The notes under the pieces are model-generated. The model did not search any database. It worked only from the letters and a program-made list of their open reading frames with translations, and was not told the origin of the DNA. A DNA stretch of 42,044 nucleotides, taken from contig CANMCD010000009.1 of assembly GCA_947496185.1 (NCBI GenBank), forward strand, positions 152,115 to 194,158, in the 5' to 3' direction. Positions 1 to 8,639 of this stretch are shown here, piece by piece. Every line of letters begins with the position of its first letter. Within the stretch, counting starts at the first letter, position 1. The stretch is from an uncultured Tenacibaculum sp. (GTDB taxonomy: Bacteria > Bacteroidota > Bacteroidia > Flavobacteriales > Flavobacteriaceae). The translations under genes and the position numbers were made by a program.

Positions 1-343
1 CTTTTTTACCATGACAAGAAGCACAGTAAATCGTGTATAACTCTTTGCCTTTCTCTAAATTCTCTTCAGTAGGTTTAAATGGATTCTTAAGTACTGTCTT
101 TGCCTTTTCATATCCTTCATTGGTATCTGGGATATCATAAGCAACAATTCCATTTCTGCTTACTGTACCTGCTACAGGCTGTCTGTTTACTTTAACACCA
201 CCCGCAGAAGTTACTCCGTTAGCATCATAAGGAACCGAAGTATACATATCTGGCATGTATTGTACTTGCGGTACTCTTTTATTATTACAAGAAACGATAC
301 TTGTAATTACTACTAAGGCTAAAATTATTTTTAAACTTTTCAT
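1..343 (-). CDS. actE: ActE, monoheme cytochrome c subunit of alternative complex III (partial, C-terminus beyond left edge)
   Basis: The minus strand reads from an ATG at 343 to the window edge, 114 codons, with no stop. The N-terminus is a lipoprotein signal ending in IVSC (Cys19), so the protein is probably anchored on the periplasmic side of the membrane. Near the edge lies CASCH, a heme c attachment motif, in the context YTIYCASCHGKK. In the known complex ActE is a lipid-anchored monoheme cytochrome that passes electrons from ActA towards the terminal oxidase. It starts 10 bases after the actD stop and continues the actA-B-C-D order. Its distal heme ligand and the following actF lie outside the window. 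The family call rests mainly on the operon context plus the single heme motif. Confidence 0.85.
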   Translation of the reverse strand, partial: MKSLKIILALVVITSIVSCNNKRVPQVQYMPDMYTSVPYDANGVTSAGGVKVNRQPVAGTVSRNGIVAYDIPDTNEGYEKAKTVLKNPFKPTEENLEKGKELYTIYCASCHGKK

Positions 344-353
344 AATTCCCTTA

Positions 354-881
354 TTAATGCTTTTCTACTATGTTAATTTCTACTGCCCCTGTTGTTTCTA
401 ACAACGTCTTTAACTCTTCTTCATTTCCATGAACTGGAATTTCCATCAAGAAATGGTCATCAGTAGTTCTTGGATCTGGGTTTTCAGCTTCTTTAAACGG
501 CCAAATCTTACTACGCATGTAAAACGTTATTACCATCAAGTGAGCTGCGAAAAACACTGTCATTTCGAACAAAATTGGCACAAAAGCAGGCATGTTTGCT
601 GCCCAAGAAAAATTAGGTTTACCACCAATATCTTGTGGCCAATCAGCAATCATGGTATACCATGTCAACCAAGTAGCTACAGCTGTACCCGTAATTCCGT
701 ATAAGAAAGCTGTTATCGCTAAACGTGTAGGGGCTAAGCCCATCGCTTTGTCTAATCCGTGAACGGGAAATGGACAAAAGACTTCTTCAATATGATGATG
801 TGCTGCCTTTACTTTCTTAACAGCATCCATTAAGATATCATCATCATTATATAATGCGTGAATTACTTTATTAGTGCTCAT
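354..881 (-). CDS. actD: ActD, DUF3341 membrane subunit of alternative complex III
   Basis: This 175-residue protein has two membrane helices around residues 50-75 and 95-122 and soluble ends, the usual layout of DUF3341/ActD proteins. The N-terminal part contains the typical region around HHIEEVFCPFPVHGLDKA. ActD is a small integral subunit packed beside ActC and has no cofactor. The ATG at 881 overlaps the end of actC by 11 bases, which points to translational coupling, and actE follows after 10 bases. The family is recognised from size, topology and position in the act operon. Nothing is unusual about it. Confidence 0.9.
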   Translation of the reverse strand: MSTNKVIHALYNDDDILMDAVKKVKAAHHHIEEVFCPFPVHGLDKAMGLAPTRLAITAFLYGITGTAVATWLTWYTMIADWPQDIGGKPNFSWAANMPAFVPILFEMTVFFAAHLMVITFYMRSKIWPFKEAENPDPRTTDDHFLMEIPVHGNEEELKTLLETTGAVEINIVEKH

Positions 882-2271
882 TTTTCTCGTCTCTTAGTTT
901 TTTAAAGTTCTCTCCTGAAGATTTTAAAATCGTCTTAATCTCAGCCGTAGGAATTACTGGGAATGTTCTTGCATATAATAAGAATAATACGAAGAAGAAC
1001 CCTATTGTTCCGATGAAAATACCTACATCTACAAATGTTGGTTCAAAACGCCACCAAGTTGATGGTAATTGTCCTTTACTTAATACAATTGCAATGATAT
1101 CAAAACGCTCAAACCACATTCCGATATTGATAGCAATAGATACTAGGAAAGATACTATGAAACTTCTTCTAAGTTTCTTGATCCATAAAATTTGTGGAAT
1201 TATAATGTTAAATATCATTAATGACCAGAATGCCCAACCGTAAGCTCCAGCTTCTGCTCCGAATGATAAATATGTATAATTTTCATACGGTGATCCAGTA
1301 TACCAAGCGATAAAGAATTCTGTAGCATACGCTACAGCTACTATACCTCCTGTTAAGATAATTACGATATTCATGTATTCAACATGTAATCTCGTAATAT
1401 AAGCTTCCATATTTGTCACCTTACGCATTACTCCTAAAAGTGTTTGTACCATGGCAAATCCTGAGAAAATTGCTCCTGCTACGAAATAAGGTGGGAAAAT
1501 TGTCGAGTGCCATCCTGGGTTAACCGAAGTAGCAAAATCCATTGATACAATCGTATGTACCGAAAGTACTAGGGGAGTTGCCAAACCAGCTAATACCAAA
1601 GATACTTCTTCAAAACGTTGCCAGTCTTTAGCTCTACCTGACCAACCAAAAGAAAGTAATGCATAGATTTTCTTTTGGAATGGCTTTACAGCTCTATCAC
1701 GGATGGTTGCAAAGTCAGGCAATAAACCAGTCCACCAGAAAACTAATGATACTGATAAATAGGTTGAAATTGCGAATACATCCCATAATAAAGGAGAGTT
1801 AAAGTTTACCCATAATGACCCAAACTGGTTAGGGATTGGCATTACCCAATATCCATTCCAAGGTCTACCCATGTGTATAATTGGAAACAATCCTGCTTGG
1901 AATACCGCAAAGATTGTCATTGCTTCCGCAGACCTGTTGATCGCCATTCTCCATTTTTGACGGAATAATAATAGTACCGCCGAGATTAAGGTTCCTGCGT
2001 GACCAATACCTACCCACCATACAAAGTTGGTGATATCCCAGGCCCATCCAATGTTTTTACTTAATCCCCATACACCAATACCTGTTCCAACGGTGTAAAA
2101 GATACATCCAAATCCCCATAACATTGCTACTAGAGAGATATAAAATGCGATATACCAATTTTTGTTTGCTTTTCCTTCAATAGGTCTAGCAATATCTTCA
2201 GTGATGTCGTGGTAACTTTTGTTACCTAACACTAAAGGTTCTCTATAAGATGATTCGTAATGAGACGACAT
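871..2271 (-). CDS. actC: ActC, NrfD/PsrC-family quinol-binding membrane subunit of alternative complex III
   Basis: A 466-residue protein with about ten hydrophobic helices, matching the NrfD/PsrC fold (two four-helix bundles plus extra helices). In alternative complex III ActC binds and oxidises menaquinol near the periplasmic side, handing electrons to the iron-sulfur clusters of ActB; proton translocation has been proposed for it. The N-terminus is cytoplasmic and polar (about residues 1-35), followed by a first helix beginning NWYIAFYISLVAMLWGFG. It starts 27 bases after the actB stop and overlaps actD by 11 bases, so it is co-transcribed with both. Length and topology are normal for the family. 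Confidence 0.93.
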   Translation of the reverse strand: MSSHYESSYREPLVLGNKSYHDITEDIARPIEGKANKNWYIAFYISLVAMLWGFGCIFYTVGTGIGVWGLSKNIGWAWDITNFVWWVGIGHAGTLISAVLLLFRQKWRMAINRSAEAMTIFAVFQAGLFPIIHMGRPWNGYWVMPIPNQFGSLWVNFNSPLLWDVFAISTYLSVSLVFWWTGLLPDFATIRDRAVKPFQKKIYALLSFGWSGRAKDWQRFEEVSLVLAGLATPLVLSVHTIVSMDFATSVNPGWHSTIFPPYFVAGAIFSGFAMVQTLLGVMRKVTNMEAYITRLHVEYMNIVIILTGGIVAVAYATEFFIAWYTGSPYENYTYLSFGAEAGAYGWAFWSLMIFNIIIPQILWIKKLRRSFIVSFLVSIAINIGMWFERFDIIAIVLSKGQLPSTWWRFEPTFVDVGIFIGTIGFFFVLFLLYARTFPVIPTAEIKTILKSSGENFKKLRDEKNEH

Positions 2272-2298
2272 AATCTATATACTTAGTTTATTTTATTA

Positions 2299-5200
2299 TT
2301 AGGCTTCGTTTGTATTTCTTACTTTCACTTGATACACTACATTAGGCTTTGCACCTATATAATCTAATACATGGAAAGCTCTCTTATCTTCCACTAATGG
2401 AGTCACTGGATCTTCTGGATTGTTTACATCTCCAAACACCATTGAACCAGAAGAACATGCTGCAGAACAAGCACAAGCATCGTTGAACTCGTCTTTTCTT
2501 ACAGGTCTTCCTTCTCTCTTAGCCTTTAAGATTACTTCTTGAGTTGATTGAATACAGAACGAACATTTTTCCATTACTCCTCGTGAACGAACAACTACAT
2601 CTGGATTCAATACCATTTTTCCATACTCATTATTCATGTTGAAATCAAACTCATCATTGTTCGCATAATTGAACCAGTTGAAACGACGTACTCTATATGG
2701 ACAGTTGTTTGCACAATAACGAGTACCTACACAACGGTTATATGCCATTTGATTTTGACCTTGACGACCATGAGAGGTTGCAGCTACTGGACATACCGTT
2801 TCACAAGGTGCATGATTACAGTGCTGACACATCATTGGTTGGAATGATACCTGAGGATTCTCAGCCGGATTTTCCAAAGCGTCAAACAAGTCTCCTCTAC
2901 TTAACTCTAATACCTTCTCTGTATAGCTTCTTTCAAGCTCTTGATTTGGTATATTTGGATTTTGAGCCTTGTATTCCTCTAAGGTCATTTTTGCCTCAAA
3001 TTGCTTATCTTCTACTGTTGAAGAATAATAACGATCAATACGTAACCAAGCCATATCACGACCTACTCGCATTTCGTCTTTACCAACTACAGGTACATTG
3101 TTTTCGGCGTGACATGCAATAACACATGCACCACACCCAGTACAAGAAGTTAAGTCAATAGATAATTTAAAGTGGTGTCCTAAACTTCTATCATGCTCAT
3201 CCCAAAGGTCAATGGTACTTCCTTCAACCTCTTGGTGGTCGTAAGAAACCATAAACGGCTTATTCCATGTATGTTTAGGATCTAATGTTTTATCATTAAC
3301 CTCTTTAAGTGATGCTTCTCTTAAGATATCATGACGTCCAGCAAGCGTACTTTGTACTTGCATACAAGCAAACTTGTGCCATCCTGATGCTTTCTCTATA
3401 GAAACATTGTATTGTATATTGTTACCATCTTTATAGAATGGATATGCATTTACCCCTACTTGCATTTCATCTTTCATGGCATGTTTTCTACCATACCCTA
3501 ATGCCAATCCAAGAGATCCTTTAGCTTGCCCCGGTTGTAAGATTACTGGGATATTCTTAATGGTTACTCCATTCACGGTAAGGTTTGCATAATTACCATC
3601 TATAGCTCCGTTATCTTTCACTGGGTTTTCAAATCCTAATTCTCTAGCATCTGCTAAAGACATGGTAATATAATTATCCCACGAAGCACGGGTAATTGGA
3701 TCCGGTAATTCTTGTAACCAAGGGTTATTCGCTTGTTTACCGTCACCTAAACCTGTAGATGTGTATAAATTTAATTCGTATTTTGAAGCTTTGGTAGCTG
3801 ATAATAGCTGACTTGCTACACTACTTAGTACCACATTCGATTCAGTAGCTTCTTCTTTTGTTTCTGATGTTTTTTCTGTAGCTTCTACTGTAGTAGCCTT
3901 AAAGAATCCATCATGTAACGCCTGATTCCAAGAAGCACCGTTTAGGATATTTGTAGCCCAAAACTCTTTTAATGTATCGTAATAGTTTACAGTACTCCCC
4001 GACCACTTTAATAATACGTCTTGTAATTGACGTGTATTAAACAATGGTTGGATGGTTGGCTGCATTAAACTATACGTTCCTTCTTGCAACAATACATCTC
4101 CCCATGACTCTAAATAATGAGGTGTTGGTAAACTGTATTGAGTTATGCTTGAAGTATCGTCATTCTGTGTAGACAATGCTACTGACAATTCTAACTTTTT
4201 CACACCTGCTACAAAATCACTAGCATTGACGAATGTGTAGGCTGGGTTAACATTGTATGTTAACAAACCTGCAACTTTTCCTGCTTTCATGTCTGCTACT
4301 AAAGCAGCTACTTTTGCATCGTTACCTTGTCTTACATACAATGGTTTTTTGACATCTATTATTTCACTTTGTAATGCTTCGTTAATTGCCAAAGCAATAA
4401 GTTGTGCATTCTTGTCATTAATACCTGTAACAACTACTGCTTTCGACCCTGCCTTCTTTAAAGCTTTTGCTAACTTTTTAGTTTCTGCATCTACGGAAGT
4501 AGTTTTTGATGGTAGATTAGCTCCTGTAATTTCGTTGTATAAATTGATCAATGTATATACTTGATCGGATGGTTTTACAACAACACGCTTATCTGCATTT
4601 GCCCCAGTTAGAGACAAGTTACTTTCAAATTGCACATGATAAGACATCTTACCGCTGTTCACTTTTCTTCCGTCTACGTAACTCTTTTCAAAACCACCGT
4701 GCCAATCTGATAGGAAGTCTGCTCCTACAGAAGCAATCACTTTTGCATTACTAAAATCATAATTTGGCAAGGCTCTCTTACCGTACATCGCAGCGAAAGC
4801 TTCTAAAGCACCATTTTCTGAAATAGCATCGTAAATTACGTGCTTTACATTTGGATACTTAGCTAAGAAATCTGCAATTACTTTTTCTGTCGATGGGCTT
4901 GTCAAAGTACCAGTTAATAAAACTACTGGTTTGTTTGCATTCTTTAACCCTTCTAATTTTGCTACAATCTCCTTATCAGCATTTGCCCAAGTAATTGTCT
5001 CAGTACCTTTTTTAGGTTCCTTTAAACGTAATTTTTCATCATATAAAGACAAAATAGAAGCTACCGTTCTTGCATTGATATCTGCACCAGCTTCTTTATT
5101 AGGCATTACCATAATAGGACGCCCTTCTCTTGTTTTTACTAATACGTTTGCAAAATCAAAACCATCTGCCATGGTTGTAGCATACCAATCAGCTACACCA

Positions 5201-5466
5201 ACCACTACATCATTAGGTTGAACTACATAGGGAATTGATTTTCTTACCGGACCCTCACAGGCGGCTAAAGAAGCCGCTGCTGTGGTGAATCCAACATACT
5301 TTAAGAAATCTCTACGAGTAGTAGATGAAGCTTCTAATGTTTCTTTATCCCCTAAAAACTCATCTGTAGGTATTTCTTGTACAAACTCTTTATTACGTAG
5401 CGTTTCAACAATAGAACTATCTTTTAGTTCCTCAACACTTTGCCAGTATTTTTTGTCTGAAGCCAT
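2299..5466 (-). CDS. actB: ActB, iron-sulfur subunit of alternative complex III (fused B1/B2)
   Basis: This 1,055-residue protein fuses a molybdopterin-oxidoreductase-like domain (about residues 75-720) with a ferredoxin-type domain (about 740-1030). A twin-arginine signal (RRDFLK at 51-56) is followed by a lipobox-like LAAC ending at Cys70, so export by the Tat pathway with a lipid anchor is likely. The C-terminal part carries the cysteine groups CTGCGACVIAC, CQHCNHAPCETVCP, CVGTRYCANNCPYR and CSFC, which in this family hold three 4Fe-4S clusters and one 3Fe-4S cluster. By family knowledge the large domain has lost the molybdenum cofactor. Electrons go from ActC through these clusters to the hemes of ActA. 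It lies between actA (31-base gap) and actC (27-base gap). Confidence 0.95.
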   Translation of the reverse strand: MASDKKYWQSVEELKDSSIVETLRNKEFVQEIPTDEFLGDKETLEASSTTRRDFLKYVGFTTAAASLAACEGPVRKSIPYVVQPNDVVVGVADWYATTMADGFDFANVLVKTREGRPIMVMPNKEAGADINARTVASILSLYDEKLRLKEPKKGTETITWANADKEIVAKLEGLKNANKPVVLLTGTLTSPSTEKVIADFLAKYPNVKHVIYDAISENGALEAFAAMYGKRALPNYDFSNAKVIASVGADFLSDWHGGFEKSYVDGRKVNSGKMSYHVQFESNLSLTGANADKRVVVKPSDQVYTLINLYNEITGANLPSKTTSVDAETKKLAKALKKAGSKAVVVTGINDKNAQLIALAINEALQSEIIDVKKPLYVRQGNDAKVAALVADMKAGKVAGLLTYNVNPAYTFVNASDFVAGVKKLELSVALSTQNDDTSSITQYSLPTPHYLESWGDVLLQEGTYSLMQPTIQPLFNTRQLQDVLLKWSGSTVNYYDTLKEFWATNILNGASWNQALHDGFFKATTVEATEKTSETKEEATESNVVLSSVASQLLSATKASKYELNLYTSTGLGDGKQANNPWLQELPDPITRASWDNYITMSLADARELGFENPVKDNGAIDGNYANLTVNGVTIKNIPVILQPGQAKGSLGLALGYGRKHAMKDEMQVGVNAYPFYKDGNNIQYNVSIEKASGWHKFACMQVQSTLAGRHDILREASLKEVNDKTLDPKHTWNKPFMVSYDHQEVEGSTIDLWDEHDRSLGHHFKLSIDLTSCTGCGACVIACHAENNVPVVGKDEMRVGRDMAWLRIDRYYSSTVEDKQFEAKMTLEEYKAQNPNIPNQELERSYTEKVLELSRGDLFDALENPAENPQVSFQPMMCQHCNHAPCETVCPVAATSHGRQGQNQMAYNRCVGTRYCANNCPYRVRRFNWFNYANNDEFDFNMNNEYGKMVLNPDVVVRSRGVMEKCSFCIQSTQEVILKAKREGRPVRKDEFNDACACSAACSSGSMVFGDVNNPEDPVTPLVEDKRAFHVLDYIGAKPNVVYQVKVRNTNEA

Positions 5467-5497
5467 TTATAAACGTGTTTTTCTACTTTCTAATTGA

Positions 5498-6793
5498 TTA
5501 ATAGTGGCACTTACCACACTCTTTTCCTCCTAATTGCGCAATTGTCACTTGCTCTACACCATACTTTTTTGCTAATTCTTCATGAATTTTAGCGTAGTAC
5601 TCATTTCCTTTCAAGTCAACCTTGGTTTCCTTGTGACAATCAATACACCACCCCATTGTTAGCGATGAATATTGATATAGCTCTTCCATTTCCTCTACGG
5701 GTCCGTGACATTTTTGACACTTCAATCCTGCAACAGTTACGTGTTGAGAGTGGTTAAAATATGCAAAGTCAGGCAAGTTATGAACTCTTACCCATTTTAC
5801 AGGTTTCGTTTCTCCTGTATACGCTAATTTCTCAGCATCCCATCCGGCTGCTTCGTATACCTTAGCTATTTCCTTATCTAATTCTTTCTTACCAAGTACA
5901 GCATCTTCCATCACTACCTTTGTATCATCGGCAACTTCAGAAATATTTTTATGACAGTTCATACAAACATTTACAGAAGGAATCCCTGAATGCTTACTGT
6001 GTTTTGCTGCTGAGTGACAGTATTGACAATCAATCTTATTGTCACCCGCATGTATTTTATGTGAAAAAGCAATTGGCTGAATTGGCTGATACCCTTCATC
6101 AACACCTACTTTAAATAGTGTCCCAAACAAGAAATAAGCCCCCATTAAAGCACCAAAAATAGCGAACAACACATGCAAGAAAGTATTTTGCTTAATACCT
6201 GCCCACAACTCTGCCGTTTGCCCCATTAAACCAGGTGTTTTAGGCGCACCTTTCAATTCGCTTATCGTCTTTAACAGACTTGCTATAATTAAAAAAGCTA
6301 TAACAACCGCAGCTGCCAAAATATAAATTAACCATTTAGGCCCTGAACCACCACCATCGCCACCTGTAGCTCCCGGAGTTTCCGCAACGACCTTTTTCTT
6401 TGGGTCTCCAACAGTTGTATAATACAGAATATCATCTATATTCTTATCCGTTAACTGAGGAAAAGCGGTCATGTTTGACCCATTGTACTCTTCATAAATT
6501 GCAATTGCCTCTTTATCGCCAGAAGCTCTCAATGCCGCGTTATCTTTAATCCACGCTTTCAACCATTCATTCTCTCTACGCTCTTCAACTCCACCGAGTT
6601 TTGGCCCCACTAACTTCTTGTTCAACTTGTGACAAGAAGCACAAAGAGATTTAAACAATTTTTTTCCTTCCTTTTGACGAGCCTCATCTACATCCTGTGA
6701 AAAGACCGAAAAACTTACTAAAAAGACTAAGAAGAATGCTAAACTCTTTAAGAGTGTTTGAGTTAAATTACTGTGATGTTTCACACTTTTCAT
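5498..6793 (-). CDS. actA: ActA, multiheme cytochrome c of alternative complex III with an extra N-terminal monoheme domain
   Basis: The 431-residue protein has a signal peptide ending FSVFSQ (about residue 33), a monoheme cytochrome c domain (CASCH at 51-55, probable Met ligand near SNMTAFPQL), a membrane helix around 155-175, another near 200-222, and a C-terminal multiheme domain. Six CxxCH motifs are visible: CASCH, CQYCH, CMNCH, CQKCH, CIDCH and CGKCH, the last almost at the C-terminus. Five of them make the pentaheme core known for ActA; the first belongs to the added N-terminal domain. The protein passes electrons from ActB to ActE, a soluble cytochrome or a linked oxidase. It is the first gene of the operon, with actB 31 bases downstream. 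Confidence 0.93.
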   Translation of the reverse strand: MKSVKHHSNLTQTLLKSLAFFLVFLVSFSVFSQDVDEARQKEGKKLFKSLCASCHKLNKKLVGPKLGGVEERRENEWLKAWIKDNAALRASGDKEAIAIYEEYNGSNMTAFPQLTDKNIDDILYYTTVGDPKKKVVAETPGATGGDGGGSGPKWLIYILAAAVVIAFLIIASLLKTISELKGAPKTPGLMGQTAELWAGIKQNTFLHVLFAIFGALMGAYFLFGTLFKVGVDEGYQPIQPIAFSHKIHAGDNKIDCQYCHSAAKHSKHSGIPSVNVCMNCHKNISEVADDTKVVMEDAVLGKKELDKEIAKVYEAAGWDAEKLAYTGETKPVKWVRVHNLPDFAYFNHSQHVTVAGLKCQKCHGPVEEMEELYQYSSLTMGWCIDCHKETKVDLKGNEYYAKIHEELAKKYGVEQVTIAQLGGKECGKCHY

Positions 6794-6798
6794 ACTAT

Positions 6799-6830
6799 AA
6801 AATATAAGTTTCGTATCTATTTTGGTACAA
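6799..6830 (-). promoter_or_regulatory. Candidate promoter of the act operon
   Basis: On the minus strand a TTG (complement of 6828-6830) is followed after 21 bases by TATATTTT (complement of 6799-6806), a partial match to the Bacteroidota -33/-7 pattern TTG...TAnnTTTG. It lies only a few bases before the actA start, so if correct the transcript leader would be extremely short or absent. The -7 box lacks the final G. This is a pattern match only. Confidence 0.3.
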
Positions 6831-6982
6831 TTTTTCCTGTGTTACAGCTAAAAAAACGATCCACAGAAAGTTGGACAAAAGTACTACTTCTGTCTAAATT
6901 GTGAAATCTTAAGAGTTTGTTGCAGGTAATTTATATTTATTCTAAATAACTAGTAAAATCAATCTTTTAAGGAGCAAGTCGT

Positions 6983-6990
6983 TACTTTTG
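6983..6990 (+). promoter_or_regulatory. Candidate -7 promoter element of the SPOR-domain gene
   Basis: TACTTTTG matches the Bacteroidota -7 consensus TAnnTTTG and lies 18 bases before the ATG at 7009, leaving a short leader. No good -33 TTG is seen at the usual distance. Confidence 0.4.
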
Positions 6991-7008
6991 TAATAAGAAT
7001 CTTTATTT

Positions 7009-7374
7009 ATGAAAAATAAACATATAACTTCACTCTTAGTAGCCTTACTGTTTTTAGTAAGTTTCACTTCTTTTTCGCAGTCTAACCACAACGACATCAA
7101 ATCCATAAATAAATTAATCAAAAAAAAGAGAACCTACAATAAAGTTACAAAAACTGGCTATAGAATACAACTATATAATGGATTAGAAAAAAAGGCTAAA
7201 AACACGAGATATCGTTTTAAAACGCTATTTCCTAACACACGCACATTTTTAAGCTATGAAGCCCCCGAGTGGAAAATTCAAGTTGGAGATTACAGAACAA
7301 GACTTGATGCCGATAGAGCTTTGAATCAAATTAGCGAAGAGTTTTCAGGAGCCATCGTTATTCAACTAAAGTAA
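7009..7374 (+). CDS. SPOR-domain secreted protein
   Basis: A 121-residue protein with a clear signal peptide (hydrophobic LLVALLFLVSF, cleavage after SFSQ at about residue 24) and one SPOR domain over about residues 45-120. The SPOR signature is seen in GYRIQLYNG at its start and WKIQVGDYRTRLDADRAL later. SPOR domains bind denuded peptidoglycan glycan strands at division sites, so a periplasmic, peptidoglycan-associated role is likely. It stands alone, convergent with cvpA and divergent from actA. The exact role of this short SPOR-only protein is unknown. Confidence 0.85.
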   Translation: MKNKHITSLLVALLFLVSFTSFSQSNHNDIKSINKLIKKKRTYNKVTKTGYRIQLYNGLEKKAKNTRYRFKTLFPNTRTFLSYEAPEWKIQVGDYRTRLDADRALNQISEEFSGAIVIQLK

Positions 7375-7406
7375 CATTTTTAAACAAGTCTCTCAAAAAA
7401 GAATAA

Positions 7407-7438
7407 GAAACGTCTTTAAATGGCGTTTTCATTTTTTT
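7407..7438. terminator. Weak hairpin with T run between the SPOR and cvpA genes
   Basis: A short stem (GAAACG at 7407-7412 with CGTTTTC at 7424-7430) is followed by seven T on the plus strand. It overlaps the 3' end of the cvpA gene and could end the SPOR transcript. The stem is short, so this is tentative. Confidence 0.3.
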
Positions 7439-7934
7439 CTTTTTCGTTATCTATTTTGTCCATTATTATTGGAAAGATAGTAGGTGCAATTTTGGCAATA
7501 GGGCTATAAAATATTGAAGTCTCTATTTTTTCTTTACTAACCAAAGGGAGAGTATTATTAATTTTCTCAAAAAGCATAAACACTACACTTAAAATCACCC
7601 CGATTTTTAACATTCCAAACACTCCTCCTAATAATTTATTTAATATCCCTAAAGCAACAACCCCTGCAACTTTTGTCAATATTTTACCCAGTAAACTTAT
7701 AGATAATACAATTATTATAAAGGTAATGGCAAAAGCAGCCAAAGATATATATTTCTCTGACCAAGAAACACTCGCCTTAAGCCAATCACCAACAAAGTAA
7801 GAAAAATGAATTGCGCCGTAAACTCCAACAACCAACGCTACCAAAGAAGCGACTTCGACAAGCAACCCCTTTAAGACACCTCTAACAAAACCAAAAAGTA
7901 AAAATGTAACTATTATAATATCAACAATATTCAT
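7416..7934 (-). CDS. CvpA family membrane protein
   Basis: The 172-residue protein has four hydrophobic segments and opens with MNIVDIIIVTFLLFGFVRGVLKGL, in which FGFVRGVLKGL is the typical CvpA/colicin V production signature (about residues 17-27). The rest alternates helices with a Gly-rich LLGKILTKVAGVVALGILNKLLGGVFG stretch around residues 80-110, again typical. The C-terminus is charged. CvpA proteins are inner membrane proteins whose molecular role in most bacteria is unclear. The gene stands alone, convergent with the SPOR gene and divergent from the 118-residue gene at 8039. Confidence 0.85.
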   Translation of the reverse strand: MNIVDIIIVTFLLFGFVRGVLKGLLVEVASLVALVVGVYGAIHFSYFVGDWLKASVSWSEKYISLAAFAITFIIIVLSISLLGKILTKVAGVVALGILNKLLGGVFGMLKIGVILSVVFMLFEKINNTLPLVSKEKIETSIFYSPIAKIAPTIFPIIMDKIDNEKEKNENAI

Positions 7935-8019
7935 AATCTTTGAAGTTAATTATTTTATTAAATCGATCAATATAAGTGTTTCCTAAATAAAAATCAGACA
8001 AATATAACCAACTGCTTTG

Positions 8020-8027
8020 TATCTTTG
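8020..8027 (+). promoter_or_regulatory. Candidate -7 promoter element of the 8039 gene
   Basis: TATCTTTG is an exact TAnnTTTG match, 11 bases before the ATG at 8039. A transcript from it would have an almost absent leader, as seen for many flavobacterial genes. No clear -33 box is visible. Confidence 0.45.
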
Positions 8028-8038
8028 CTTTAAAAAAA

Positions 8039-8395
8039 ATGGATAAAAACAATACGTTAAAAGCCAAATGGGATCATATCATCAACAAATTATCAAATCA
8101 ATTTGCTGATGGAGACACACTTGATGTTGATTCCGTTATTTACTTAATTGGCGTACAAGAACTGGGTAAAGGACGTCAGGTATTTAAAAAAGATGAAAAG
8201 ATCAACCTAATGCATATTGCTATATGCAAATTACTTGAACCTTACGGTTATTATACCTTTGATTATTTTGATGATGAAGGTTGGCCACATTATAAAACCA
8301 TTAATCAACTTCCTAATTTAAAACCCGGCGAACAATCGGTTTTAATAAAAGAAGCCATTATTCATTACTTTGAACAACTGGATTATTTCAAGTAA
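8039..8395 (+). CDS. Conserved hypothetical protein, 118 residues
   Basis: A soluble, acidic protein without signal peptide or membrane helix. Its sequence looks like a small conserved flavobacterial family: the segments IYLIGVQELGKG (about 39-50), LMHIAICKLLEPYGYY, DDEGWPHY and LKPGEQSVLIKEAIIHYF carry many invariant-looking Gly, Trp, Tyr and acidic residues. No catalytic motif is recognised, so no function is proposed. It has its own candidate promoter and stands alone; the 244 bases after it (8396-8639) are AT-rich and hold no gene that could be supported. The start ATG at 8039 is the only reasonable one. Confidence 0.75.
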   Translation: MDKNNTLKAKWDHIINKLSNQFADGDTLDVDSVIYLIGVQELGKGRQVFKKDEKINLMHIAICKLLEPYGYYTFDYFDDEGWPHYKTINQLPNLKPGEQSVLIKEAIIHYFEQLDYFK

Positions 8396-8639
8396 AAGAA
8401 CATTAGAATTTTAACATATTTAACGTAGGAAAACTAAAAAACAACCTTAAACTTCTTACTTAAAAGCTATTATTCGAATTATTTATATGCTATTTCTAAT
8501 AAACTTTATATATTTACTGTTCAAAATAGTTGTTTTGGGTACCCCTTAAATAAAAATAGTTTTTTGGTACGTTTCTTGAATTAAGAAATATTAAACAAAG
8601 ATGTTTAACCCTTAACAAAAAATTATCAATACCAATATT

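Noticed and set aside
2697..3122. A 141-codon plus-strand frame inside actB
   Set aside because: It is antisense to the conserved cysteine-cluster region of actB and shows no protein-like features of its own.
8396..8639. Promoter of the thioredoxin-like gene in the TTTTG / TACGTTTC pair
   Set aside because: The spacing between the boxes (about 30 bases) is too long for the Bacteroidota pattern and the -7 box is imperfect.
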